Below are positions 11,140 through 23,100 of a stretch of 64,000 nucleotides of DNA, piece after piece. The DNA is taken from NCBI GenBank assembly GCA_012934845.2, contig WNNJ02002209.1, positions 1 through 64,000 on the forward strand, read 5' to 3'. The notes beneath the pieces are model-generated. The model ran no database searches. It was not told the DNA's origin and saw only the letters and a program-made list of their open reading frames with translations. Every line of letters begins with the position of its first letter. Position 1 is the first letter of the stretch. This DNA comes from Pomphorhynchus laevis. Its lineage: Eukaryota; Acanthocephala; Palaeacanthocephala; Echinorhynchida; Pomphorhynchidae. The position numbers were made by a program, and so were the translations under genes.

Positions 11140-12115
11140 ATATTGAATATCTTCGCGGTATTCTTTATGCAGACGACCTTGTGATATAAATGCAGTCGTT
11201 GTCATCAGTTCAAGCGTCTTTAGATGCCTTATCCCGCTATTGCGTCATCCATCAACTAATTGTTAATATTAATAAATCTAAGGTTATAAAGTTCAGAAGA
11301 GGAGGCCACCTTCGTCGTCGGGATCGTCTTTCTTATAGAACAGATGCTTTGGAGTTCTGTAGTAGTTATTGCTACTGAGGTGTCTTACTAACCTCGAAAT
11401 GGTCGTTCACTAACATCTTGATAGTAAATTGGCAAGATTAGTATTGGCTTCCACTTTTGCCAGGAAGTTAGGTTCTTTGTCCTTCGAAGGAGCAATCTCT
11501 TATTTTAAGATTATGTTATTGCCGATTGTTCAGTATGCTTTACGGATATTTTGGCAAGATTTGTCTCAGGTCAATTTCAAACAAATCGACAAATGTCTTT
11601 GGGGTTACTTGAAGCGAGTAATAGTAGTGTCAGCGAAGTGTTCTTCATCGCTTGTTGCTACACTTGCTAAGTTAGAACCTTGTTCGCTTCATTTGTGTAA
11701 CACAATGAATCTTGGGAGGACTTTTGCTATTTTCTCTAATCTAGCCTCTTTTTACTCAAAAGTTGCCCTCACAAGTCCGCAAGCATATTTAACGCCTGTA
11801 TACACTCAGCAGCAATGGCGTTTTCCCCATTCGTCAAAGAGACGCTTTGTATGGAGAGCATCCATCCATGGATACCACGACAAATTTTGTTGCATCCGAA
11901 TAACTCTGCACAAATGATCCTGTCTATGTATTTGCAGTTTTTGCAAGGAATCTTGTAATTTCCTTTTACATGTATTTTCCTGCTCTGAATTATCTAAGTT
12001 GTCTCTGGTCCAGATTGACTTGATGTGACTGTCGGTTCTATGCTTTTTGTATTTTTGATATTTTTGCTATTTTTTATCACCCAATGCTGAGAAGCAACGA
12101 GGTGTAAATAAATTT
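11140..12115 (+). mobile_element. LINE RT 3' fragment (clade unresolved), plus strand
   Basis: Translation begins with GILYADDL (the RT YADD box), followed by SSVQASLDALSRYC, VNINKSKVIKFRRGG, LPIVQYALRIFWQDLSQVNF and a Cys-rich tail. The same protein is found in the opposite orientation at 19080-20030 (LTVNTLKTKSIKFRRGG, MITYALPVIWSDFSIYNF), so both derive from one LINE family. The copy is 5'-truncated and has several stops and frame changes. The 3' end is near 12110 (GTGTAAATAAATTTCTCTCA). The family clade is not clear from these pieces. Confidence 0.7.
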
Positions 12116-13735
12116 CTCTCATTAATATTATGAATAATTATTTATAATCTAAATAATAATTTTATCTATAATATTATAGATAATGTTGGTATAATAGCTA
12201 CGTTGACTGACCACTGACCATTTGCTTTTGTTTTATTTTTTTGGACTCTGCCTGAATAGCCTTTTGGCTTTGGTATGTATTGGAATAATAATAATAATTT
12301 TTATCATTACATGACTAATTTGGAATAAAATTATTAATATAAATATTGTATTAATATTATAATATCATATTAATATTATATAATGTATTACAATAATATA
12401 ATAATACAATATGTAATATAATAATATATTACATTTTAATAATCAAATATAATCTAATCAATTGCGCTTTTATTTTACAGAGACCCAGCTTACATTTTCA
12501 AAAGTTTGGAGTATAATATCTCGAATACGCGAAGGGATGTGTAAACTATTCGCGAATGTAACAATGAATAGTATTAAATTATTTACTAAAAATCTGTTAC
12601 TTTTAAGATGTTTTAATAAAGCGAAAATTGAAAATACAATTAACCGTAATCAAAATATATTTTCTGATCACGAGAATTTAATATACATTCTGATAAATAA
12701 TTTATAATAAAGTATTATAAATAATAATTTATAATTTAAATAATTTTATCTATAATTTAATTTTTATTATTACATGACTAATTTGGAATAAAATTATTAT
12801 GATATGGTTTACATTATAAATTAAATTATGGGTAGAAAGTAATAATAAATTATACTCAAACATGAAATAAATATTACATTGAGTCATAGTGTAAAATGCT
12901 AAATTGGTTTTATTCATAATAACATGTTATGAATAATATTATGAATAAATATGGTTGCTAATATATTTAGTATGCAGCGCTAACTGGCTGTACAAAGTGG
13001 ATTCTTAAACTGAATATGATCTTTAATCGAATTTTATTTTCTAATTATAGTGAAAAAAATAAAACTTTTTATAGGTAAAATTAATAGTTATGGTGTTTCA
13101 TATGGTAATGTTCAAATATTTACAATCTTGTCCCGATAAGTATTAAATTTATTAAAAACTTTTAATGTCTTCGAGAAGCTTTTAAGCACATTGTAACAAA
13201 GAACAGAATAGCATCATTTATATTTTAGATTAAAATCGTCAGTACATTACAAATGAAATATTCACATTAATACTGACTTTTACGTTAAAATTATTATCTT
13301 TTTAAAAAATAAAATCTCTAAAAGCAACAATATTGCTCAATTAAATGATAGAATCTTCAAAGTGATATCAGCTGTGATAATATAAAATTCAGCAAACGTA
13401 AAGAAATCGACAAATAACTAAAAGAGTATTTTTACTTGAATACGAAAGTTGATTCTAATATTATATATTATAATATATATTATATATAATATATATTATA
13501 TATTACATATTATAATATGGCGATTAAAAACGGTGGTTTTACAATGGTGATAACCTTTGATTCCACTAGCAGTTAAAGCCCGCTTTGATCTGTGTTTCGA
13601 TTTATGCAGTTTATTCTTCTGCTTAAATGATCCATGTCGATGACCAGGTTGCAATGACATCTATAAAATAGGCTGCATCTTTAAAAAATGTTTCGTCAAA
13701 GCTTGGACATTAAATATCATTTATCGACGTTATAT
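12116..13735. other. AT-rich intergenic stretch, no gene seen
   Basis: Dominated by TAATATTA-type words, with a TATATAATATA simple repeat at about 13460-13515. The open frame at 12462-12707 has low-complexity composition and no recognisable motif. A duplicated word TACATGACTAATTTGGAATAAAATTATT occurs at 12307 and 12772, hinting at a small decayed repeat. Confidence 0.5.
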
Positions 13736-13739
13736 TTCT

Positions 13740-15030
13740 ATGGAGATCAAAAAATGTAACAGATCATAAAACTATAATACCATGATATACCGATGAAAGA
13801 AGTTAATTATAATGATTTAAACGCAACATATGAACGCAGTGATTTTAGTTTAGAAACAATTATTAAAGTTATTGTTCTATAATTGATAAAAAGAGTATAA
13901 AAATTGAGTCAGATAATAAAACTATGCCTATATTATATCGGAATCCAAAATTACATAAAAATCCAATAAAACCTAGGTTCATATGTAATGCTTTTAAATG
14001 TACATTAAAACCACTTTCTGTCTATATGAATAAAATACTTAAAGTAATTAAAGCACGTTCAAAAAATATTGCTAGGATAATCGAAATTAATACTGGTATA
14101 AAACACTATTTCAGTATTAATTCTACAAAATAATTTTTAGAACAGACAAAAGGAATAAATTTTCAGAATATAAATACGAACGATTTTAGTACGCTTTATA
14201 CAAATCTAGATTTAGAAGATATTAAAGAAGCGTTAGTAAAATTAATTAATCTTATATTCGGAAAAAGATATACATATATATGTTATAATAACTAAAACGC
14301 CTTTCTAACAAAAATTAAATCATCAAGTAAATATAAATATATGGATAAAATTGAATTAATAGAATCCTTAAATATTTTGATAAATCAAAATTATTTAAAA
14401 GTAGGGACATCTATATTTAGACAAGTAAAAGGTGTTTCAATGGGTGGTAATAGTAGCCCAATTATAGCTGACTTGTTTTTAAGCTTTATAGAATATGAAT
14501 TTGTTCATAACTGTTTAAAAAATAAATCTAAACAATATAAATATATGAAATATATGTTTCGATACATTGATGATATATGTGTATTTAATTCTAATAATTT
14601 TTATTCAATTAGTGAGCACATTTATCCAGAAAGCCTTATTCTTAACAAAACCAATATTAATGATAAAGAAGGTGTATATCTAGATATGAACATTAAATTA
14701 ACATTAACTAAAACTACTATTAATTTATATCGTAAAGATGACATATTTAAATTTACAAGAAACATATTTTTGCATGAGCATTCATGCATACCATATAATA
14801 TAAAATATAATACATTAAATAATGAAATTTTAAGAATTGCAACAATATGTAATGATATTGGCTTTTCTTCAAAATCATTTAAATAATTTAATAGATACAT
14901 ATTTTAAACTAGGTTACTATAAAAATAACATCAAGCAGAAAATAGTTAAATATATAAATCAACACAATAATATTAAAAATAAATTTAAACTCTTTAGTGG
15001 CCAAATTTTTATGGATGGATAATAAATAAT
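13740..15030 (+). mobile_element. Penelope-like retroelement, RT region, degenerate
   Basis: Motifs in order: YRNPKLHKNP...RFICN (13924 on), NDFSTLYTNLDLEDI (about 14180), IFRQVKGVSMGGNSSPIIAD (about 14415) and MFRYIDDICVFN (about 14550). The DF-x-x-L/M-Y-x-N-I/L, M-G-x-x-x-S-P-I and YIDD boxes are those of Penelope-like RTs and their Hydra/Nematostella relatives, not LINE (GxPQG...YADD) or Gypsy RTs. The body 14401-15010 is nearly identical to 44631-45240, so copies spread recently. It is broken. No GIY-YIG endonuclease was recognised. Element ends are inferred. Confidence 0.75.
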
Positions 15031-15049
15031 ATACTTTGTATTAAAATAA

Positions 15050-15600
15050 GATACTAGATAGTTATTTCAGAGGAAATAAAACTAATATTAATTTATATCG
15101 TAAAAATGACATATTTAAATTTACAAGAAACATATTTTTGCATGAGCATTCATGCATAACATAGAATATAAAATATAATACATTAAATAATGAAATTTTA
15201 AGAATTGCAACAATTCGTAACGATATTGGCTTTCTTCAAAATCATTTAAATAATTTAATAGATACAAATTTTAAACTAGGTTACTATAAAAATACAATTA
15301 AACAAAAATAGTACAATATATAAATCAACAAAATATTAAAAAAAAATTAAGATCCTAATGTTTTAAATATTCATGGATGGATAGTAATAATATACTTTGT
15401 ATTGGAGTAAGATACTAGATAATCCAATTTCATTGGAGGTAATATGTCATTAGCATGTATTTTGACTCACTGATATGTTGGGTCTAGGAACCGAAACCTA
15501 TTAACATAGCAGTTCCTCATTATGAATTATAATCCTTATTCTGATTCATTGTATATTATTGTGAATATTGCTTACACAAGGATTCAAGCAACCACACGAG
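15050..15600 (+). mobile_element. second, partial Penelope-like copy in tandem, with tail
   Basis: From about 15085 the sequence repeats the 3' part of the copy just upstream (NLYRK, FKFTRNIFLHEH, IATI...NDIGFLQNHLNNLID). Tandem partial copies are typical of Penelope-like elements. It is followed by a tail containing ATGTTGGGTCTAGGAACCGAAACCT and CATAGCAGTTCC (about 15475-15515), which recurs at every other Penelope-like 3' end in the window. Confidence 0.7.
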
Positions 15601-15959
15601 AATAATATCAAACCGACCAATGAGGCATTGTGTATTATTTATTAGTCAAATCACAAAAATCGTGATATTCTAGGTTTAATTATGCGATCTTTTGGATCTT
15701 TAGACGTACTTAGCTTTAAATCAACATAGTTATCCTATTTTGTATTGCATGATCTAACGGTATATTTTAAACATAACTGTTCAATACTGGCATCGACGGA
15801 CGGATAATTATATTGATAGCTCTTTCTTGTAAATCCTCGCAATTGAAACGCGCATATGATGCACAAAGCTCATAACATACAAATACAGCAACGGTTTTCA
15901 CTAATGATACTCTGTCCGCTCGTATAACTTAATTCTCCGTGACATACGCCGTATCCGCA

Positions 15960-16525
15960 GTATCCGCCTCTTATCGACTTCCGTTCCTGTATGTCTCTTC
16001 TTTCATCGCTTCTTCTAAATCGATTACTGACTCAGCCTTTTAGCCAATTCTCAAGAATCCATCATGCTACCCCTACAACGCATCATCAACTCCGCCATTC
16101 GGGTGCTCAACGTCTCCGTCGCTTTGACCACACATCCATATATCTTGCCCAATTCTTTTGGCCCATTATCCACATCCACATACAACTCCGCCTTCTCGTA
16201 ACTTTTCGTCTCATCGCTGTCGTCTCCTCATCATTCATCAACCTTCCTTTCTTAGACGACACTCGCCCGACCTCTCTATCACTGCGTTCCCGTAATTCCT
16301 TCTTTCTCCACGTTCCTAATTCCTCTAACAAATAAGGTCTCTGAACCTTCCTCATTGGGGGCCAATTGTCTGGAATCAGTTCCCTCTCGACGTCCGCCGC
16401 GCTCCCTCCTTTATTACATTCAAATACCGCATCCGTACCCACCTTCTCGACACATAATTTAGATTTTTTGTGATCATGTAACCGGGCGCCGGCACTCATT
16501 TGACACGTAAAAATATTTTTTTATC
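15960..16525 (+). mobile_element. L2-like LINE, 3' end fragment
   Basis: Plus-strand frames read INSAIRVLNVSVALTTHP and YILPNSFGPLSTSTYNSAF, the C-terminal region downstream of RT seen in the minus-strand copy at 20415-20924 (RIVNASVRILLSLRRFDHT). The 3' UTR (CATTCAAATACCGCATCCGT, CCACCTTCTCGACACAT, GGCGCCGGCACTCATTTG) matches 28790-28900 and 53335-53455. 5'-truncated. Confidence 0.75.
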
Positions 16526-17400
16526 TGACTGAGCCATTTTGCTATTATCGCTATCAGACATCAAATTAATATAGGACGAACGTGTTTTGTTACTTATAAG
16601 AATATCAGACTATCTGAATGAATTACGAGGATACACGATATCACCAGAAATCAAACCATAACTGCCACCTTGAATCACAAGGTTGGAGGTAGACTAGTAT
16701 TTATCCTTTCAGAATGGATCAACGGTAAGGATTGATGATTCTAACTAGCAGAGGAATCTGTTTGAACTGCACTGATATTGATTTGTTTGTTCATTTGTAG
16801 TAGACTTGTCTCACACTTATATATGCAGGTTATATTTAGGCATAGCAGAATCCACAAATATATTTCTTGTTATTAATAAATCAGGTGTAGGAACAGTAAT
16901 AATTGTCCATACAGTGCAACCGTCATTATTGCAAGCTACTTGTTATGTGGTATATGTAGGATTCATTCGACATATACTTGCCTTTGTTTTCTCCATTAGA
17001 GATATCAAACTTGTATCAATCGATATAGTAATTGCAACCTAAATAATTAAATAATAATGTAATGTAATATAATTGTAAAGTAATTGTAGAGCAATTTAGA
17101 TATTGACGATAAGATTTGATAGCGTCGTAATAAATTATATATTGTATTGTATATTTTATTTATGTTTTTAACCAGAACAGTTAGTGACCACATGATAGGT
17201 CAAGTTGTAAAACTCGAGTTTAAACTCGAGATAGTCAAGTTGTAAAACCAGCTGTGATTTTGAATTGTCCAACCAATGAAGGATTTTAGATAATTTGGAA
17301 ACAGCGTTATTCGTAGAATCTTTTAGCCTGAAAGCATATTGATCCTTGTCAAGAACAACATCATATTAGCTTGAGAATCTAGACATGTCTTTTCTAAAAG
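16526..17400. other. no gene recognised
   Basis: Unique-looking AT-rich sequence. The plus-strand frame at 16806-17042 is hydrophobic but has no motif, homologue or splice support that I can see. Contains the CTCGAG palindrome at 17213-17230. Confidence 0.4.
17213..17230. repeat. perfect 18-bp palindrome
   Basis: CTCGAGTTTAAACTCGAG reads the same on both strands. CAAGTTGTAAAAC occurs just before it (about 17200) and again after it (about 17234), so there is a small direct duplication around the palindrome. Confidence 0.9.
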
Positions 17401-17408
17401 TTTCCTAA

Positions 17409-18108
17409 CTATAGGTAACAAGGAAATTGGTCCACAAAATAAGTTTTATCAGCTTTTAGAGCAAGGACTACGTCAGAATATTGGAGTGATCGGGATACTA
17501 CTGAAACAATTTTGAATGTACAAGGAAAGAATTTCTGCCAATTCTTGTAAGCATGGACTTTGTTTAGTTTTAAGACCGTGATATCATTGCACACTTCATA
17601 TATAAATACTTTTGTTTCAATCAAATTTTGCAATTCACAAAAGCAGTTATTTTCGTGAGGATTAGATTGATTTTGAATAAGCAATGTAGAAAATGCATGA
17701 TAATTATATTGGTTAAGCATATCAATGGCTTGCTCGTCGTTTCCTCAAAACGAACTAATTGTCGTTGCGTTCCATGATGTAGTTGTATTTGTTTTTCCAC
17801 TAATTTTATGGGCTTTGAGATTTTAGACATTTACCGAACACAGTCCACCGCGCTAAACTAATGGCGATTGATAGCTTTTCGCAGTAACGGGAGTATTCAT
17901 AGCGATGGCTAGTTTAAAAAGCTTTATCTTTATAACTTTGCAGATATTTTACAAGATGTGTCATTACACTGAGATCATCTTCATAAAGTTTTATTTGGCG
18001 CTTTGCTATCGTAAAAATAACTTTCAAAAATGTTAACACATCGTCAAAGCTTAGCTCTCGACAATAAGTATACAGATATGACAGTATATATTCACGGAAA
18101 TGAATCAT
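17409..18108 (-). pseudogene. unrecognised broken coding-like region
   Basis: Three minus-strand frames follow each other: 18108-17914 (HFREYILSYLYTYCRELSFD, continuing into a K/D-rich helix), 17830-17621 (MSKISKPIKLVEKQIQLHHG) and 17720-17409 (LLIQNQSNPHENNCF ... LALKADKTYFVDQFPCYL). Amino-acid composition is balanced, unlike the AT-rich shadow frames nearby, and the frames overlap as if one protein had suffered frameshifts. Alternatively they are separate exons, but I did not find convincing splice sites. I do not recognise the protein. No transposase or RT motif is visible. Confidence 0.35.
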
Positions 18109-18499
18109 ATGATATTAACGCTCATTCAGAAGCTCTTTAATTGGCGTACCTGTGTGTTGTGAACAATGTTCGTTAGTCTGAATCAGTATTATATTATAAT
18201 CGAAAGAAGTGGGGGGGAGTCAAAAGGATAGGTTCACTGATATAAGCTGGAACATTTTTATAAAACTGTCAAGAAAATCACTACATCGGCTTAGTTTAGA
18301 CTCTGTTTGACATATACTATATTCGAACGATATATTGCGCAAATTAAGTTTATTAAAGTCACAGGTTAAAATAATATTATTCTGAGAAGTTATTTATTAA
18401 TGCCCACTGCAGCCTCTCGGCATTGGGGTGATAGCAAAAGTTACAGGAATTACATAACTTGAATCACGACTGGGGGTGAGATTTTACTTGTAGGATCAT

Positions 18500-19115
18500 G
18501 CTCCAGGAACTCTTTCATCTTTCCCCAGTCTCACCTGCCGAAGTCTCATCTGTCCTTATTTCCTTGCCCAACAAAACCTCACCTGCCTAGACCCTGCCTA
18601 CCCCATACTTAAATTCATATGCTCATCGATATTCCCTTTCCTCACCACCTTGTTTAACTCGTCCATCCACAGTCGTATCTTTCCTTCACACTGGAAATCC
18701 GCCATCGTTCGTCCTCTCATTACGAAACAATCGCTCGACCCCTCACTTCCTTCGAGTTATCGCCTCATTTCAATCCTCCCTACTCTTTTCAAGATCTTAG
18801 AGCGTCTTATCTTAATACAGATCAACGCTTATCCCTCTTCATCCAATCTGTATCCTGCTTAACAATCTGCTTTCCGCTCTAATCACTCCACAGAAATAGC
18901 CTGCATGAAAGTTTACAACGACCTAATCATTTCTCGTAAAAAGGCTCTATATAGTGTTATCATCTTCCTCGACCTGTCCTCCATCTTCGACATCGTCGAC
19001 CACTCCATCCTCCTTTTTCGCCTTCGTTATGATTACGGCTTTTTTTCCTCCTCCGCAACATGGTTTGCATCATATCTATCCGACCGTTCTTTTCAAGTAA
19101 CGGTCTTTTCTTTTT
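18500..19115 (+). mobile_element. L2-like LINE RT fragment, plus strand
   Basis: Reads FNSSIHSRIFPSHWKSAIVR, SYRLISILPTLFKILERLIL, MKVYNDLIISRKKALYSVII and FLDLSSIFDIVDHSILLFRL: the RT finger and palm region, colinear with the long minus-strand copy at 20996-22435 (FNSSIRSRTFPAIWKCATVR, SYRPISLLPTLSKLLERIVL). Truncated at both ends; its right end abuts an oppositely oriented LINE at about 19100. Confidence 0.8.
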
Positions 19116-20030
19116 GAGGTTGTTACCAAAGAGGTTGTAGTAGAGTGACTGTTGTGGTTATTTTGGGATCGACGGCATTGATCTTTTCTGTGAACTCCTG
19201 GAAATGCTGTTGGAAGGCCGGTGATTTTGATAAGCAAATACGTTGTTGGTAGACTATTGATAGAGGTCGGATCAACGTTAGAACAAAAAGTGGAGTAGTG
19301 AATTTTTAGTGAAAAGCCGAGTACCTTTTTGACGAAGCGCCATTTACAGGAGTCAAGTTGTTTGAAATTGTAAATCGAAAAGTCAGACCAGATGACGGGA
19401 AGCGCATAAGTAATCATGGATTCTAGCATTACTTTAAAGAAATGGAGTGCACCTTGTAAGGATAAACTAGCAGTTTCATAAAAGCGAAAGTTGATAAGAT
19501 AATCCTACACGCTTTTTGTTCCAGGTGCAAATTAAATGACCACCAGAGGTTATATGAACGCTAAGATATTTATAGGAATATACGAATTCTATAAGCTGAT
19601 TGTTTAATGATAACTTGTCAGTTCGGACTAGGCGACCACCACGACGAAATTTTATGGATTTTGTTTTTAATGTGTTGACAGTGAGGTCGTTTTGCAAACA
19701 GTATACATGAAGTTGGTCAAGTTATGTCTGTAAAATTGTAAAGAATTCGCAGATTATCAGAAGATCATCGGCCAAAAGAAGGAGTTTGGACTTGGTAGAC
19801 GTATTTTAAAAAATAAAAGCAGGTATCCGATAAAAAGTAAAAATAGAAGAGCGCTAAGTGGGTCACCTTGTAATACTCCTTTATGTTGAATAATGGGTGC
19901 AGATTTAGATACGCTGTCGAATATGCGTATTTCATTGGGTGACAATGATATATATATGTTGGTAGTGCGAAAAATCGCTTGAAACTGTGGTCCAGGAGCC
20001 AAAACTGGCAACGATTGATTTAAAATCCAT
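19080..20030 (-). mobile_element. LINE RT fragment (clade unresolved), minus strand
   Basis: Contains the RT box GVLQGDPLSALLFLLFI (about 19830), then LTVNTLKTKSIKFRRGG and LESMITYALPVIWSDF. Same family as 11140-12115, shown by the shared IKFRRGG and the Y-A-L-x-x-x-W-x-D-x-S repeat of motif order. The YADD box is decayed. 5'-truncated near 20030. Confidence 0.7.
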
Positions 20031-20159
20031 ATGTGCTGCTAAATAACTGGACTTCGATCATCAGCTCCATCAGTCTAATGTATCACTCCGAGACGCTCCT
20101 AACCACCCAGCAGTCATCGTCAGTCGGATGAAGTGGTTAGGGTGCGTTTCGACTGCATT

Positions 20160-23100
20160 TTAATAATACAAATTTATTTAACGTGGCAAATGCGTACAAG
20201 CTGCACGCTTACAAATCACTAAAAATGAAAAAGCCAAGCAGATAAATTGTTTAAATGGGATCGGATTTGGCGTTTGAAGCACGGCGGGAGGTTGATTGGC
20301 GTATATGAATGGGCAGATGATTCCACGATAGAGGAGCAACCACCAGGAAGGAGCGGAGTCCAAAGGAGTAGAGTAGTTTAGGACATGTAAAAGAAGGGAA
20401 TTACATGAACGCAATTAACAGTAAACAGAACAAGAATTATCAAGAAAAGGAAGGTTGAGAAATGAAAGGGTATGAAAAGTTACAAGGCGGAAAGCAACGA
20501 GAAGACGAATTTGAACACGACAATAAATTGTAGGCAAATCGAGAGAAGCAAAATGGTAGAATGTATGATCAAAACGACGAAGACTGAGGAGAATTCGGAC
20601 GGATGCGTTGACGATGCGTTGTAGGGGAAGAAGAGTGGATTTAGGTGAGTTGGAAAATAGACTAAGACAATAATCGAGTCTAGAAAAAAGGAGAAAAGAT
20701 ATGAGAGTCATACAAGAAGGGAAATCGATCAATCTACGAACTTGACGGAGGTTGCGGAGTATCAAGGTAGATGAGCGTACTTTATCTCTAACGAAAGGTT
20801 TAAGTGAAAGTCGGTTGTTGAAATGGAAGCCTAGGAAAACGAGATTATCAACGATAGGAAGAACTGTAGAATTTAACGATACGGAGGGAGGTTCGAAGCC
20901 GAGGCGTCGAGGTAGGATCCACATAATTTTGGATTTATCAGGATTCAGAGAAAGGCGAAGGGAAGAAATATGATTGGAAATTGAGGCAAGACAGTCTAAA
21001 GCAGAAACACTAAGATCGTGAATACGAAAAAAATAGGTGCATAAGCGTAAATGAGAATGTCATCAGCATATTGCATAACATTGAAGTTAAATTTATGAGA
21101 AATCGAAGACAAATGACCGAGAAGAAGAGAGAAAATCATAGGGCCTAATACAGAGCCTTGTGGAACACCGGACAGGATGGACGAAGGGTGGGAGAGAGAA
21201 GAGTTAGAATATACGCGAAATGTACGGTTTGATAGATATGAAGAAAACCATGATACAGTGGGTAAAGAGAAGCCATAATCATGACGAAGGCGATGGAGAA
21301 GAATCGAGTAATCGACAATGTCAAAAGCATACGATAGATCAAGAGAAACTATGACACTACAAAATTTGTGATCGCGCGATATGAGTAAGTCGTTATAAAC
21401 TTTAAGACATGCAATTTTGGTAGAGTAATTAGAGCAAGAAGCGGCTTTGAAGGAAGGAAATAAGTTGGAGGAAAATAGATATGTATTAACTTGCTTAAGA
21501 ACGATACGCTCAAGGAGTTTAGAGAGGGTTGGGAGAAGTGAGATAGGACGGTACGAAGATCGCAGTAAGGAGTCGAGAGATTGCTTTTTGATGAGAGGAC
21601 GAACAGTGGCGCATTTCCAGATGGCAGGAAATGTACGGCTACGGATGGACGAGTTGAACAATGTGGTTATGAAGGGTAAGATAGAGGAGCAGATATTTTT
21701 AAGCAAGTGAGTGGAAATTGGGTCAGAAGGAGAGATTTTATTAGGTAATGACAGTAGAACCGAAGAAACTTCATTAGACGAAACGGGAAGAAGGTGGAAT
21801 AGTTCTGGGAGGGAAGTATTTAAAGAGAAGAGTGGGTACAAGGGGACTACGGGTAGTAGGGAAAGTAAATTAGATAGCTTAGTTTGTAGATAAGAAAAAA
21901 ATTCATCAGGATTTATATTACAAAGGGTAGATGGTCGTGAAAGAATTGAGTTTAAGATTTTCCGACGAGATTTAGAGTTGGAAGATGACTCGAGTTGATT
22001 TCGCCAAAAGTGAATACGTTTAGTACGTATAAGAATGAGATGTGAACGGCGTAAAGAAAAGTAGGAATTACGGAGAATTGGAGGGAGTGAGTTGGGAGAA
22101 CGTTTAAGAAAGCGATTATACATACGAAAAGAGTGACGGAGTCGACGCTTAGAAAGACTACAGTCAGAATCGAACCAGGGAGCATGGCGCAAGCGCTTAG
22201 AACGTTGAAGTCGACGTAAGTTCAGAATCAAACAGAATGCAGAGATCATCGGGAGAGAGATAGTTAAGAGGAAGTGAAAAGAGTGAAGAATTGAGTAAGG
22301 CTGTGCAGAGAATAGGGATATCGAGAAGTTTCCAGGTCGACTTGGTGTGGATAATGATAAAGGCGGAGAAGAAGGACGGGTACGAGTAAGAGTGACAAGG
22401 AAATGATCGGACAAACCAGGATCAGTAATTGACAAGGAGGTATAGTCATTGAAGCAGTTAGGAACATCAATGATGTCGAGAGCACCGCCGAGAATATGAG
22501 TTGGGCTTGTTGAAAGTAATTTATAGTTAACAATCAGAAAAAAGATTAGTTAAAGTGATAGAGTCAGAGATAGCCAAGCGATCAAGACGAATGTTAAAGT
22601 CACCGAGAACAAAGAAGAAGTATAAGACAATGAACAGTGAGACATAAGATCTGCAATGTCGTAAAAGAAGATACATGATGGGGCAACTGAACCTGGACGG
22701 TATATAATCACAAGTTCCAGAGGGAAAGGAGTTGATAATCTGCATATGAGTAATTCGAACGAGGTGTAACGGATGTTAACGTTAATTTTACGAAGAGACA
22801 TTGGGTGACGAGCAATGGCAACAATACCGCCATGGTTAGAAGCAGTAGATGTGGACGAGACAACTGGACGAGCTGATTCCTTTAGAGAACAACCAGAGCG
22901 ACATAGACGACGAATAGCAATATCGTCGGAGTCATGCCAGGATTCGGTAATGCAGAGAATATCGATAAATAATTGATCGAATATATCGAGGAGCATATCA
23001 GCTTTATGAAGAATGAAGCGAGTGTGGAATAGACTAAGACGAAAAGTATGCTTAGGAGCGAGATCGACTAGCGAAGAAGATAAGGGTGAGAGATGGGACT

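Noticed and set aside
12462-12707. 81-codon plus-strand frame
   Set aside because: AT-rich composition (K, N, I, F), no motif and no splice or conservation clue; likely chance.
13740-15030. Polydnavirus or other integrated virus segment
   Set aside because: No viral gene family or segment-joining motif was found; all coding remnants are retroelement or host-like.
16806-17042. 78-codon hydrophobic plus-strand frame
   Set aside because: Looks membrane-like only because of T-rich codons; no family resemblance or gene context.
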